This document shows positions 8,365-16,746 of a stretch of 64,000 nucleotides of DNA, piece by piece. The translations under genes and the position numbers were made by a program. Source of the stretch: JAJKIV01 sp036741775. GTDB taxonomy: Bacteria; Gemmatimonadota; Gemmatimonadetes; Gemmatimonadales; Gemmatimonadaceae. How positions within the stretch are numbered: the first letter of the stretch is position 1; the number at the start of each line of letters is the position of its first letter. The notes beneath the pieces were generated by a model that was not told where the DNA came from, made no database searches, and saw only the letters and a list, made by a program, of their open reading frames with translations. The stretch spans positions 1 to 64,000 of the forward strand of contig DAINRQ010000007.1 of NCBI GenBank assembly GCA_036741775.1. Reading direction: 5' to 3'.

Positions 8365-9004
8365 ACCGATCCACCCGCCCCGTGGTGACGTGGCGCGATG
8401 GCGTCAGGTTCTGCTCGACGATCGCGTAGAACGCGACACGAGACCAGAACGAGCCCATGTCGGCCATCAGCTTCTCTCCCACAGGTATGGTCGCCACGCC
8501 CTGAACGATGAGGTCGTTCACGTAGAGTCGGTCTTCCTCACCCGTTTCATCGAGTCGGTAGGCGCCGAGGAGCGGCAGCGTCAGCTCCAGCCAGTTCGAC
8601 GTGCGGTCCCGAGGGAGGAGCAGTGTGACGGGACCGTAGAAGAATGTCGGCTCGTTGAAGGCGCGTAGCCCGTTCGATAGTCCGAGCGGAGCGAAGCTCG
8701 TCCCGAGCGCGACGGTGAGCCATGGAACTCTGGTCGGCACGATCGCGACGAACCGCAGATTGAGCCCGGTCGACGATCCCGTACTGACGGGAGCCGAAAC
8801 GGCGTTGACGGTAATAACGCCGGGCTCGAAGACGAACCTCGGTGCCTGCAGCATCTGCCCGCCGGCACCCGCGCTCACGCCGCACAGGCACAACGCAACG
8901 AGGCCGAATGTGCGGCCGACGACGAACGAATCGCGCACCGCGGCCAGTTCGGCCGGCGGTGTCCGTGCGCCTGCTCGCTTCCGGGAGCAGCGCCTACGGG
9001 CCAT
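8300..9004 (-). CDS. Exported protein of unknown function, probable outer-membrane beta protein
   Basis: Up to 234 residues. I do not recognise the family. A likely signal peptide (VVGRTFGLVALCLCGVSAGA) is best placed if translation starts at GTG 8938; the ATG at 9004 would put 22 basic residues before it and overlaps the upstream stop by 11 nt. After cleavage the chain is rich in alternating hydrophobic residues and aromatic residues (LNLRFVAIVPTRVPWLTVAL, FFYGPVTLLLP, FWSRVAFYAIVEQN) and ends FQYGVSIPIGRRTPSEP. This pattern suggests a small beta-barrel. It follows the DUF218 gene and overlaps the convergent hydrolase by 65 nt. Confidence 0.7.
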   Translation of the reverse strand: MARRRCSRKRAGARTPPAELAAVRDSFVVGRTFGLVALCLCGVSAGAGGQMLQAPRFVFEPGVITVNAVSAPVSTGSSTGLNLRFVAIVPTRVPWLTVALGTSFAPLGLSNGLRAFNEPTFFYGPVTLLLPRDRTSNWLELTLPLLGAYRLDETGEEDRLYVNDLIVQGVATIPVGEKLMADMGSFWSRVAFYAIVEQNLTPSRHVTTGRVDRFNPTFQYGVSIPIGRRTPSEP

Positions 9005-9611
9005 CGAGCGAGAACGTATTCGCGACGATCATCATCGGAACCTTGACCGATTCGCTGATTACGTAGCTGAGCGCCTGCGCCCGGTTCGCCGAAATCGGAC
9101 TGGTCTGCGTCGGCGACGTGTACGCGTCGACACCGTAGTGTCGCGACAGGATACGAAGCCGGAGCATGTGAAACGGGTCGCTGACGAGGATCGCCGTCCG
9201 CAACTGCCTCGCGCGCATGATGCTCGATACCGCGGCGAGCGACTCCCGTGTTGTTCGTCCCTCGTTCTCGAGCAGAATCGCCGTGTCGGGCACGCCGTGC
9301 TTGAGCGCGTACACGCGGCTTACCGCTGCTTCGCTCGTCGTGTCGCCGGCACCCGTACCACCCGTGAAGATGAGTCGTGGCGCCAATCCACGCTTCCAGA
9401 GCCCGAGCGCGTGATCGAGTCGTGCGCGCAGGACGGGTGACGGTCGGCCCACGTACTGTGCCGCTCCAAGGACGACGATGGCGTCGGATGCCCGCGCGCC
9501 GTCCCGCGATCCCCACATCACCACCGCAACTGCCGATACCGCCCACGCCGCGAGTACGAGGACCAGTGTCCAGACGAGAATGAGTCGAGGGAGGCGTGAC
9601 GACGACTTCAT
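8994..9611 (-). CDS. DUF218 / YdcF-SanA family membrane protein
   Basis: A 205-residue protein with one N-terminal membrane segment (LILVWTLVLVLAAWAVSAVA) and a DUF218 domain: DAIVVLGAAQYVGRPSPVLR, then LIFTGGTGAGDTTSEA, ENEGRTTRESLAA and ILVSDPFHMLRLRILSRHYG. SanA and YdcF proteins of this family are linked to envelope barrier function, though the reaction is not established. The ATG at 9611 is the first in the frame and directly precedes the anchor. The downstream exported protein overlaps its stop, which suggests joint expression. Confidence 0.88.
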   Translation of the reverse strand: MKSSSRLPRLILVWTLVLVLAAWAVSAVAVVMWGSRDGARASDAIVVLGAAQYVGRPSPVLRARLDHALGLWKRGLAPRLIFTGGTGAGDTTSEAAVSRVYALKHGVPDTAILLENEGRTTRESLAAVSSIMRARQLRTAILVSDPFHMLRLRILSRHYGVDAYTSPTQTSPISANRAQALSYVISESVKVPMMIVANTFSLDGP

Positions 9612-9707
9612 GCGGCGAAACTAAGCGGCCAATGCGTGCAGACGACAGAGCCCACGGGAGTGGGCAGCCACCGTAACTCGCGCCGCTCGACGCTTTCCGC
9701 TAGCCCT

Positions 9708-10337
9708 CTACTCGGCAAGGCTCAGAAGCGACAGCCACAACACGTCGAACGCGACGCGGTGATTCGCCTCGGGCGCGAGCGACGCATGAATCGCCAGGCC
9801 ATCGATGAAGGCGACGATCACGTCCGCGAGCAGCGGCACCGGCACACGTGGGCGAAGCTCGAGGAGCGCGAACAGCCGGTCCACCGTCAGTGCCGCAGCC
9901 TCGCGGCGCGCGCGCGCGGAGCGGCGGATCGCATCGCTGATGAGCGGACCCCGCTCCTGCGCGAGCTCGTTCAGCACGCGGAGATGCCCGCGTTCGATTT
10001 CACCTGCTACCCACGTCCATAGATCATCGACCGCGGTCTTCGGTACGCTACGCGCGAGTGTGGCCGATTCACGCTCGATGGATTCGCGTGTCATCCACTC
10101 GATGAGACGCGTCAGCAGCGTTTCCTTGTCGTGGAAGTGGTAATGGATCAGGCCTTTGCTGACGCCTGCCGCGTCCGCCACATCTTGCATGCTGAGATTT
10201 GCGGTGCCTGCCGCCACGATCCGCGCCGCGGCCGCATGGAGGATCCGTTCCGGCGTTGACAGCCGGCGTTCCCCACCTGGCTGACTCGAGCGAGTCGGTG
10301 AGCTCAAAGCGTCCGCCGCTCCCGCGGGTCGGGACAT
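9708..10337 (-). CDS. TetR/AcrR family transcriptional regulator
   Basis: A 209-residue TetR-type regulator. Residues about 25-72 form the DNA-binding domain: STPERILHAAAARIVAAG, then SMQDVADAAGVSKGLIHYHF and DKETLLTRL. The remaining all-helical part is the ligand-binding and dimer domain. ATG 10337 is chosen because it lies 30 residues before the HTH; it overlaps the end of the upstream beta-CASP gene by 34 nt. The frame stays open 40 codons further up without similarity. The ligand and targets are not evident; the short spacer to the DUF218 gene has a small hairpin at 9650-9665. Confidence 0.88.
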   Translation of the reverse strand: MSRPAGAADALSSPTRSSQPGGERRLSTPERILHAAAARIVAAGTANLSMQDVADAAGVSKGLIHYHFHDKETLLTRLIEWMTRESIERESATLARSVPKTAVDDLWTWVAGEIERGHLRVLNELAQERGPLISDAIRRSARARREAAALTVDRLFALLELRPRVPVPLLADVIVAFIDGLAIHASLAPEANHRVAFDVLWLSLLSLAE

Positions 10338-11686
10338 CCTACGATCAGTCCCTTTGCGGCCAATGTCGTCGCGAGCTCGTCCTGCGCGGGCGGCTCGCCG
10401 TGCACGAGCCAGACCTGCTCGAGGTGCGGGGAGCGGTCCCGAACGCGGTCGATCCACGTGCCTAGCTCGGCCCGGTCCGCATGGGCGCTGTACCCATTCA
10501 GGATCTCGACCCGCGCACGAAGCGGCACTTCGTCACCGAAAATCGTCAGCATCGGACGCTGCTCCACGATGCGTCTACCGAGCGTGTGCTCGGCCTGGAA
10601 CCCGACGATGAGCACAGTGTTCTGCGGACTTGGTGCTCCTTGCGCCAGGTGGTGCAGGATTCGACCACTCTCGGCCATTCCTGACGCTGCAATGATTACC
10701 ATCGGACCGTGCATCCTCGCTAGCGCTTTCGACTCCTCGACATCCCGGGTGTAGTGCACGAGCTCGAAGCGAAAGAGATCGCGCACCCTTCGTACGAGGT
10801 CCTCGCCGTGATCGAACACATCCGGGTGGAGCTCGAACACTGACGTCGTGTCGATTGCGAGCGGGCTGTCGATGTAGATCGGGATCTTCGGGATCGCGCC
10901 TGCTGCTGCGAGCACGTGGAGGTCGTACACGAGCTCCTGGGTGCGTCCCACCGCGAACGCTGGAATGAGCACTCGGCCCCCGCGTGCAGCTGTGTCACGG
11001 ATTACCGCAGCGAGACGAGCACGCGCGCCGTCGACGGACTCGTGCGTACGGTTACCGTACGTCGATTCCATGATGACGCCGTGCGCCCCTTCCGGTGGCT
11101 CCGGATCGCGGATAATGGGAAGGCCCGAGCGGCCGACGTCGCCCGAGAACACGAGCCGTCGCGTCCTGCTCCCCTCGATGCAATCCAGCACCACCGACGC
11201 GGAGCCGAGGATGTGCCCCGCATCGACGAAGGTTGCGCGCACACCCGGAACGACATCGAACGCCCGATGGTACGGCACGCCGATCATGAGCTCGATCGTG
11301 CGCGTCGCATGGCGCATCGAGTAGAGCGGCTCAGCGTGCTCCTTCCCTCGGCGAGCGAGAAACTCCGCGTCCTTCTCCTGAATGTGCGCGGAGTCAGCGA
11401 GCATCACCGCGCACAGGTCGCGCGTGGCCGGGGTGCACCAGATGGATCCCGCGTAGCCCTGACGAACGAGGAAGGGCAGACGCCCCGCATGATCGATGTG
11501 TGCGTGCGAGAGCACGATCGCATCGATCTCCTCGACCGGAAGTGGAAGCTTGACGTTCTTCTCGTTGCTCTCACGTCGGCGCCCCTGGAACAACCCGCAG
11601 TCCAGGACGATGGTCTTCCCCGACACGCGCAGGATGTGACACGAACCGGTAACCTCGCGCGCGGCGCCGGCAAACTCGATCTCCAC
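10304..11686 (-). CDS. Beta-CASP metallo-beta-lactamase fold RNA nuclease (MBL/RNA-specificity domain)
   Basis: A 460-residue protein with the CPSF/Ysh1-like layout. The zinc motif is LSHAHIDHAGRLPFL (HxHxDH), followed by further ligands in FVDAGHILGSASV and VFSGDVGRSGLP. The beta-CASP insertion is shown by ESTYGNRTH, GGRVLIPAFAVGRTQELVYD and MVIIAASGMAESGRILHHL. The C-terminal RNA-specificity motif is NGYSAHADRAEL, then EQVWLVHGEPPAQDELA. Such enzymes cut or trim RNA in the cytoplasm. The complete set of motifs suggests an active nuclease. The gene overlaps the TetR gene downstream. Confidence 0.93.
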   Translation of the reverse strand: MEIEFAGAAREVTGSCHILRVSGKTIVLDCGLFQGRRRESNEKNVKLPLPVEEIDAIVLSHAHIDHAGRLPFLVRQGYAGSIWCTPATRDLCAVMLADSAHIQEKDAEFLARRGKEHAEPLYSMRHATRTIELMIGVPYHRAFDVVPGVRATFVDAGHILGSASVVLDCIEGSRTRRLVFSGDVGRSGLPIIRDPEPPEGAHGVIMESTYGNRTHESVDGARARLAAVIRDTAARGGRVLIPAFAVGRTQELVYDLHVLAAAGAIPKIPIYIDSPLAIDTTSVFELHPDVFDHGEDLVRRVRDLFRFELVHYTRDVEESKALARMHGPMVIIAASGMAESGRILHHLAQGAPSPQNTVLIVGFQAEHTLGRRIVEQRPMLTIFGDEVPLRARVEILNGYSAHADRAELGTWIDRVRDRSPHLEQVWLVHGEPPAQDELATTLAAKGLIVGCPDPRERRTL

Positions 11687-11794
11687 GATTCGACTCGGTG
11701 CAGACGGTGACGTTAGGGTACGCCGTGACCGAGTCAGCGCGGGGCTGTCGCGGCGGACGACGCGTCGAGTGGACGCCTCATGTGCGGCAGGCCA

Positions 11795-11974
11795 CTATGC
11801 TCGGTGCGGATCCGCCAACCGCTGGAAGATGATCGTCAGGCGCTGTTCGTCTTGCGACATCATGGCCGGCTCCCACCCGCTGCGCATTCGCTCGTTCAGC
11901 AGGTCGGTGAGGGCATCCTCATCCTCACGCGTGTGCCGCGTCAGGCGATGGATGACAGCTTGGTATTCTTTCAT
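11795..11974 (-). CDS. Small DUF4177-like protein (59 aa)
   Basis: A 59-residue protein starting MKEYQAVIHRLTRH and containing ALTDLLNERMRSGWEPAMMS and QRLTIIFQRL. This matches the pattern of DUF4177 proteins (E-Y-x-V, then L-N-x5-GWE, then a closing strand of hydrophobic residues ending F-x-R). Function is unknown. It is divergent from upp with 27 bp between start codons, and sits between that gene and the beta-CASP gene. It is below the usual length cut-off for gene calling and easily missed. Confidence 0.7.
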   Translation of the reverse strand: MKEYQAVIHRLTRHTREDEDALTDLLNERMRSGWEPAMMSQDEQRLTIIFQRLADPHRA

Positions 11975-12001
11975 GCGCGCGAAGATAGTAGCTTCCCGCC
12001 C

Positions 12002-12661
12002 ATGGCCACCACCCCCGCCATGGTTCCCGCATCCGCGAACCTCACGATCGTTCGTCACCCGCTCGTGCAGCACAAGATCACGCTCCTGCGCGATCGGCGG
12101 ACTCCGACGAAGATCTTCAAGGAGCTCGTCGACGAGATCGCGATGCTGATGGCATACGAGGCGACGGCGGACTTGCCGCTCGAGTCGGTCACCGTTCAAA
12201 CACCACTCGAGCAGGCAGCGGGAACTCAGGTGAGCGGCAAGAAGCTCACGCTCGTTCCCATCCTCCGCGCCGGACTCGGCATGGTCGAAGGAATTCTTCG
12301 CCTCGTCCCGGCGGCGCGTGTCGGCCACATTGGGCTCTACCGCGACCACGATACGCTCGAACCCGTCGATTACTACTTCAAAGTTCCGAGCGACGCGAGC
12401 GAGCGGGATTTTTTCGTACTCGATCCCATGCTCGCGACGGGTGGAAGTGCCGTGTCGGCGGTCAGCTCGCTCAAGCGAGCGGGGGGCGCTCGAATCCGGT
12501 TTCTATGTCTCGTCGCCGCCCCGGAGGGCGTGCGTCGCCTGGCGGGCGCACACCCGGATGTTCCGATCTACTGCGCCGCCCTCGACCGAGAGCTCAACCC
12601 GCAAGGCTACATTCTCCCGGGACTCGGCGACGCCGGCGACCGGTTGTTCGGCACTCGGTAG
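12002..12661 (+). CDS. upp: Uracil phosphoribosyltransferase
   Basis: A 219-residue enzyme that salvages uracil with PRPP to make UMP. Diagnostic segments are VRHPLVQHKITLLRD at the N-terminus, LVPILRAGLGMVEG, the PRPP loop VLDPMLATGGSA, and the uracil-binding end LNPQGYILPGLGDAGDRLFG. Length fits the family (about 210). ATG 12002 is preceded by CCCGCC without a good ribosome site, but upstream in-frame codons have no similarity. It is convergent with the DUF2225 gene 18 bp downstream and divergent from the small DUF4177-like gene. Confidence 0.97.
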   Translation: MATTPAMVPASANLTIVRHPLVQHKITLLRDRRTPTKIFKELVDEIAMLMAYEATADLPLESVTVQTPLEQAAGTQVSGKKLTLVPILRAGLGMVEGILRLVPAARVGHIGLYRDHDTLEPVDYYFKVPSDASERDFFVLDPMLATGGSAVSAVSSLKRAGGARIRFLCLVAAPEGVRRLAGAHPDVPIYCAALDRELNPQGYILPGLGDAGDRLFGTR

Positions 12662-12679
12662 TTCGGCCGCCTCGTTGCG

Positions 12680-13333
12680 CTAGCCGAACCACTCCCGGGG
12701 GCTGTCACGCTGTTGGCGCGCGGCGTCCAGAATCCACTGCTGGCTTTGCGCGTCAGTGATCTCCGACGGTACGCGGTCGAACCACGATGTCGCCAGCGCC
12801 CCGTCACCCACACGGCGCCATAACTCGCCTACGAGATAGGTGAGCACCGCGCGCTCCTCCGCTACGACGCCGTCGTAGCTCGCGAGCGCTCGCTCGAGCA
12901 TCCAGGCGGCCTTACGCCGGAAAAAGCGCTCGGCCTCGATGTCCGCTTCATCTACACAGCACCACGCCGCACGCAGTAACAGGTCCGCAATGTGCCGCGG
13001 CTCCATCGACTGCCACTCGGCAATCTTCGCGGCGAGCTCATACTTCTCGGAACCCGACAGCGCCTCTGTAGGTAGTCGCGGAGTCAGCTCGTTCCATACG
13101 TGCTCCCGCAGTGTGGGCGTGACCTCCGCCTCCTCACTGAAGTCACGCTCCGCGCCCGAGTACCCACACCGGTTGCAGGTATGAACGAGGTACGGAAGCG
13201 GTTGCGTGCCTGCGGCGCGCTCGTGAAAATCCGTACGCTTCCCGCCGAATGAGTTTGTCGACACCACTGCTTGCGAACGGAATGTCGAGTCACAGATCGG
13301 GCAGTGGAGTTCAATCTGTTGTAGCGTCGTCAT
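12680..13333 (-). CDS. DUF2225 zinc-ribbon protein
   Basis: A 217-residue cytoplasmic protein. The N-terminus holds two CxxC pairs, HCPICDSTFRSQAV and VHTCNRCGYSGAERDF, which form a zinc ribbon. The rest is helical with TPR-like spacing (KYELAAKIAEWQSMEPRH, RFFRRKAAWMLERALASYD). This matches DUF2225, a family of unknown function found in Firmicutes and other phyla. It stands alone, convergent with upp and divergent from a putative zinc protease gene with a 190-bp spacer. Confidence 0.85.
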   Translation of the reverse strand: MTTLQQIELHCPICDSTFRSQAVVSTNSFGGKRTDFHERAAGTQPLPYLVHTCNRCGYSGAERDFSEEAEVTPTLREHVWNELTPRLPTEALSGSEKYELAAKIAEWQSMEPRHIADLLLRAAWCCVDEADIEAERFFRRKAAWMLERALASYDGVVAEERAVLTYLVGELWRRVGDGALATSWFDRVPSEITDAQSQQWILDAARQQRDSPREWFG

Positions 13334-13524
13334 CGTACTGCACCTCGCCTACGCCCCTGCTTTCTCGCCTCTGCTTGCCTGACGCGTGGAGGCACGACCC
13401 TCAGTTAAGGAAATTCTGTGCCACGTGCGCAGCACGTTCTCTCTTGTTCGCGTAATCAGCCGCCACTATCTTGCCGCCCGTCCAGGCATGAACGATTGCG
13501 CCGCTTCCCTGCGCTCCGGCCGAG

Positions 13525-14463
13525 ATGCTGATCAATCTGCTACCTGACTTCTTCGCCGTACTGAATAGCACTGATCGCGTCGCAGCCTACCACCGGTACT
13601 TCGAGACTCACCGGCGCCTCCTGGAAGCCTATTGGCATAACTACGTCCTCGACCCGGACGGCCCGCACTTTCGAGACGTAGTCCAACTGGCGGCGCTGGC
13701 GGACCGCTCCGACCTTCGGACCATGCTCGAGCGCACCGACGTCGTGTCGCTCGCACGGTCGACCGACGAACAGTGCGGTGCCCTGCTCGACTACGACGCC
13801 GACATCGACGTCGTCCTCATGGTCGGCGTCGGCGCGGCGAATGCTGGCGAGCTTGTGGTTGACGGTCGCGGCGTTGCCTTCGTCTGCCTCGAGCACTTTA
13901 CGAGCGTCACGAACCCCGAGACTCAGGGGCTCGGGCTCGAACCCGAGCTCATCCCGCTCTGGCTCGCGCACGAGATAACCCACGCAGTGCGGTACACATC
14001 GCCCCGGAGCCGGAGTGAAATGCGCCGTCTCGTCGAGGAGGCGAACGGCTACTACTCCTACTGGGAGACCGGTCGCCGAGCAACGCTGCGCGAGTTGCTG
14101 ATCAACGAAGGGCTCGCCGTCCAGACGTCGCGCGTGATCAGCCCGGGACACGCTGCGTGGGAGTACTTCGGCTACGGACGCCGCCAGTTCGCACGCATCC
14201 GCGAACTCGAGCCGGTGATTACGCGTGCAGTTACCGACGACCTCGACCGAGCCGGCCTGGGACTCCGCCTTCGCTACTTGTCAGGCGGCATGAGCGATGA
14301 GGCGCGGACGATCGAGCGCTACGTCATGCCCGAGCGGAGCGGGTACTATCTCGGCGCTCAGATGACCGAGACCGCGTTTTCGACGCGCGGAGCTGACTGG
14401 GCTGTACGAGCGAGCGCGACGGAGATCACCGCAATTGCCCAGTCTGCCGCAGCGACTGCGTAA
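13525..14463 (+). CDS. Putative zinc-dependent protease (HExxH type, DUF2268-like)
   Basis: A 312-residue protein with a zinc-binding motif HEITH at about residue 150 (IPLWLAHEITHAVRYTSP) and a downstream glutamate in LLINEGLAVQTSR, the arrangement of gluzincin-like DUF2268 proteins. No signal peptide or membrane segment is visible, so it is probably cytoplasmic. The N-terminal third (YHRYFETHRRLLEAYWHNY) is helical. The substrate is unknown. It is a single plus-strand gene with its own spacer, followed 26 bp later by the convergent end of mnmE. Confidence 0.75.
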   Translation: MLINLLPDFFAVLNSTDRVAAYHRYFETHRRLLEAYWHNYVLDPDGPHFRDVVQLAALADRSDLRTMLERTDVVSLARSTDEQCGALLDYDADIDVVLMVGVGAANAGELVVDGRGVAFVCLEHFTSVTNPETQGLGLEPELIPLWLAHEITHAVRYTSPRSRSEMRRLVEEANGYYSYWETGRRATLRELLINEGLAVQTSRVISPGHAAWEYFGYGRRQFARIRELEPVITRAVTDDLDRAGLGLRLRYLSGGMSDEARTIERYVMPERSGYYLGAQMTETAFSTRGADWAVRASATEITAIAQSAAATA

Positions 14464-14489
14464 CGCCGAGCCTGCATAATTGCGGGCCT

Positions 14490-15941
14490 TTACTTCCCCA
14501 CGCAGAACGTCGAGAAAACACGCTCCAGAACATCTTCGATGTCGACGGCGCCGATGAGCTCATCGAGCGCGCCCACCGCGTGTCGGATGTGTACGGCGTT
14601 GATCATAGCGGGAAGGCTGTTTTCCTCCCATTGCGCCAGGAACAGGGCTAGTTCGGCCCGGGCGGCTCGGACTGCAGCCTGCTGGCGGGCCCGCGTCAGC
14701 GCCGGGCGGCTCACAGGTACGGTACCGTACCGGGCGTCGAGAACCTCGCTCACACGACGCATCAACTCGGATAGTCCCGAGCGGTCATGAGCACTTACGG
14801 CGAGTGTATCGTCGGCGACGGCCGGTTCATGGAATACGCCGCCGTGTTCTCCGCGACGGTCACTCTTCGTCACGACGGCGATCACCGGTGAAGGCGAGAG
14901 CACCGCCACAAGCGACGCCGTCTCGCCCAGGCGATCGGGGTCATCATCACACGCAATGATCACGTGGGCGTTCGCGAGGTAGCGCTGGCTGACCTCGATC
15001 CCGAGCCGTTCCACTACTTCATCTGTCGATCGTAATCCTGCGGTGTCGATGACGCGCACAGGCCAGCGATCGAATTGGACGCGCGCTTCGATCGCGTCGC
15101 GGGTCGTCCCCGGAACGTCCGTGACTATCGCCCGGGACTCACCAATTAACGCATTGAAGAGCGACGATTTGCCGACGTTCGGGCGGCCCGCGATCACGAC
15201 GATGGCGCCGTCTCGGACGAGCTCCGTTGCCGGTGCTGTTTCCAGTAAGGCATCGAGCGTTTGCAGGACGGTGCGTGTCGCATCCGAAACACGCGCGCGG
15301 CTGATCGGTCCATCGTCTTCCTCGGGAAAGTCGATCTCGTACGCCAACAGCGCCTCGATCTCTAACATCCCGTGTCGCAGATCTTCGATCTGCTTGGACA
15401 GCCCACCGTCGAGCTGATGGAGCACCACACGACGCATCGCGTCCGATGAGGCGTCGATCAGGTCTCCGACCGCTTCGGCCTGCACTAAATCGAGCTTCGC
15501 GTTCAACACCGCCCGCCGCGTGAACTCTCCAGGCAGAGCTTCACGTGCGCCCGCCCGCAGCAGGGCTGCGAGTAGCGCTCCTGGTACGGCGTGACCACCG
15601 TGACTCGAGAACTCCACCATGTCCTCGCCCGTATACGATCGCGGCGCAACGTAGCAGGACACCACGAGTCGATCGATGACCGAGCCGTCGACCGGGTCGT
15701 ATGCGTGACACAGAACGGCCTCTCGTGGCCTGATCGGCCACGGACGAATGAGCCGACCGGCAATGGTCAGCGCGTCACGGCCTGAGAGGCGGATGACGGC
15801 GAGCGCACTCCGACCCGGCGGTGTAGCGAGCGCAGTGATCGACTCATCCGCCCCGGGGAGCTGGAGATCCGAAGGCGCCGTTGACTCATCCGGTGCTGTG
15901 CTCGAGGACGTGTCCGGGTTCGAGGATGCGTACATCGCCAC
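14490..15941 (-). CDS. mnmE: tRNA uridine-5-carboxymethylaminomethyl(34) synthesis GTPase MnmE
   Basis: A 483-residue MnmE (TrmE). With MnmG it modifies the wobble uridine of certain tRNAs. The N-terminal folate-binding domain begins ITALATPPGRSALAVIRLSG and has SYTGEDMVEFSSHGG. The inserted G domain shows G1 GRPNVGKSS, G3 DTAG and G4 TKSD. The C-terminus ends FCVGK, with the catalytic Cys of the C(I/V/L)GK motif. The start is uncertain: ATG 15941 or 15935 both lie inside the upstream MBL gene, giving an overlap of about 55 nt, and the first 30 residues are Ser/Asp/Thr-rich and not conserved. mnmG lies at 52.2-54.2 kb. Confidence 0.96.
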   Translation of the reverse strand: MAMYASSNPDTSSSTAPDESTAPSDLQLPGADESITALATPPGRSALAVIRLSGRDALTIAGRLIRPWPIRPREAVLCHAYDPVDGSVIDRLVVSCYVAPRSYTGEDMVEFSSHGGHAVPGALLAALLRAGAREALPGEFTRRAVLNAKLDLVQAEAVGDLIDASSDAMRRVVLHQLDGGLSKQIEDLRHGMLEIEALLAYEIDFPEEDDGPISRARVSDATRTVLQTLDALLETAPATELVRDGAIVVIAGRPNVGKSSLFNALIGESRAIVTDVPGTTRDAIEARVQFDRWPVRVIDTAGLRSTDEVVERLGIEVSQRYLANAHVIIACDDDPDRLGETASLVAVLSPSPVIAVVTKSDRRGEHGGVFHEPAVADDTLAVSAHDRSGLSELMRRVSEVLDARYGTVPVSRPALTRARQQAAVRAARAELALFLAQWEENSLPAMINAVHIRHAVGALDELIGAVDIEDVLERVFSTFCVGK

Positions 15942-16665
15942 GCTTGCTGTACTGAGGGAGCAACGACCTGAGCCGGTTGATCGCGTCGAACGCGCCGGAA
16001 GTCACGTGCTCGAAGGTTCCCCAATGGTACGGCACGAGATACCGCGCTTCGAGCCTGTCGAACAAGTGAAGTGCGTCGTCAGCGCTGAGATGGCCGCGTC
16101 GAAATCCTGGCTTCCACCACGGTGCATGCCCAATCGGCAACAGGGCAACGTCGAGTCTGCGGCGGTCTCTGTGAAGCGTTTCCGCCACGATCCGATGCGT
16201 ATCGGGCGTCAGCGCAGTATCGCCCGCGAAAAAGCACGACTCGCGGCCGGCATCCATAAGGTACATGTTCGTCGCGCTGCGCCATCGGTCGATCGAGTAC
16301 CGACTCCCACGGTGGCGCGCGGTGGCGGCATGAATGACGACGTCGCCGACGCGGACCTGACTGTCCGCAGGCAAGGGAAGCGCGTGGGCGTAGCCCAGCC
16401 GCACCAGCCAAGTTGCGACTGCCGGGGGCGCGAATAACGGGATGTCCCGCGGCAGCCGATCGAGTGTCGCGAACGACAGGTGGTCGGCGTGCGCATGCGT
16501 GAGCAGAACCGCGTCGAGCTTCGGCAACTCACCGAGCGGAATTCCTGGTCGACTGACACGCGGCAGAAACCGGCCGAGCGTATCGTCGAAGTTTGGATCA
16601 GTTAGTAGCCGCTGGCTACCAATTTCGACGAGAAGCGTGGCATGACCAATGTACGTCACGCGCAT
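15886..16665 (-). CDS. MBL-fold hydrolase, NAPE-PLD/RomA-like
   Basis: A 259-residue metallo-beta-lactamase fold protein. Zinc motif LLTHAHADHLSFATLDRL (HxHxDH), with further ligands in FFAGDTALTPDTH and LVPYHWGTFEH. The N-terminus MRVTYIGHATLLVEIGSQR and the PIGHAPWWKPGF segment place it with the NAPE-PLD-like / UlaG-like group (often labelled outer membrane protein RomA), whose substrates in bacteria are mostly unknown. ATG 16665 is preferred to an upstream ATG at 16695 because conserved sequence begins there. Its 3' end overlaps the 5' end of mnmE. Confidence 0.88.
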   Translation of the reverse strand: MRVTYIGHATLLVEIGSQRLLTDPNFDDTLGRFLPRVSRPGIPLGELPKLDAVLLTHAHADHLSFATLDRLPRDIPLFAPPAVATWLVRLGYAHALPLPADSQVRVGDVVIHAATARHRGSRYSIDRWRSATNMYLMDAGRESCFFAGDTALTPDTHRIVAETLHRDRRRLDVALLPIGHAPWWKPGFRRGHLSADDALHLFDRLEARYLVPYHWGTFEHVTSGAFDAINRLRSLLPQYSKRGDVRILEPGHVLEHSTG

Positions 16666-16746
16666 GGACCGACCCCATTGCACGTCCAACACCAACCGAG
16701 GGGCGAAAGACGATCTGACCCGATTTGGTCTGTGACCGACCGATGG

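Noticed and set aside
11975..12349. Extension of the small DUF4177-like frame upstream (antisense to upp)
   Set aside because: The upstream part is a shadow of upp; similarity starts at the ATG at 11974.
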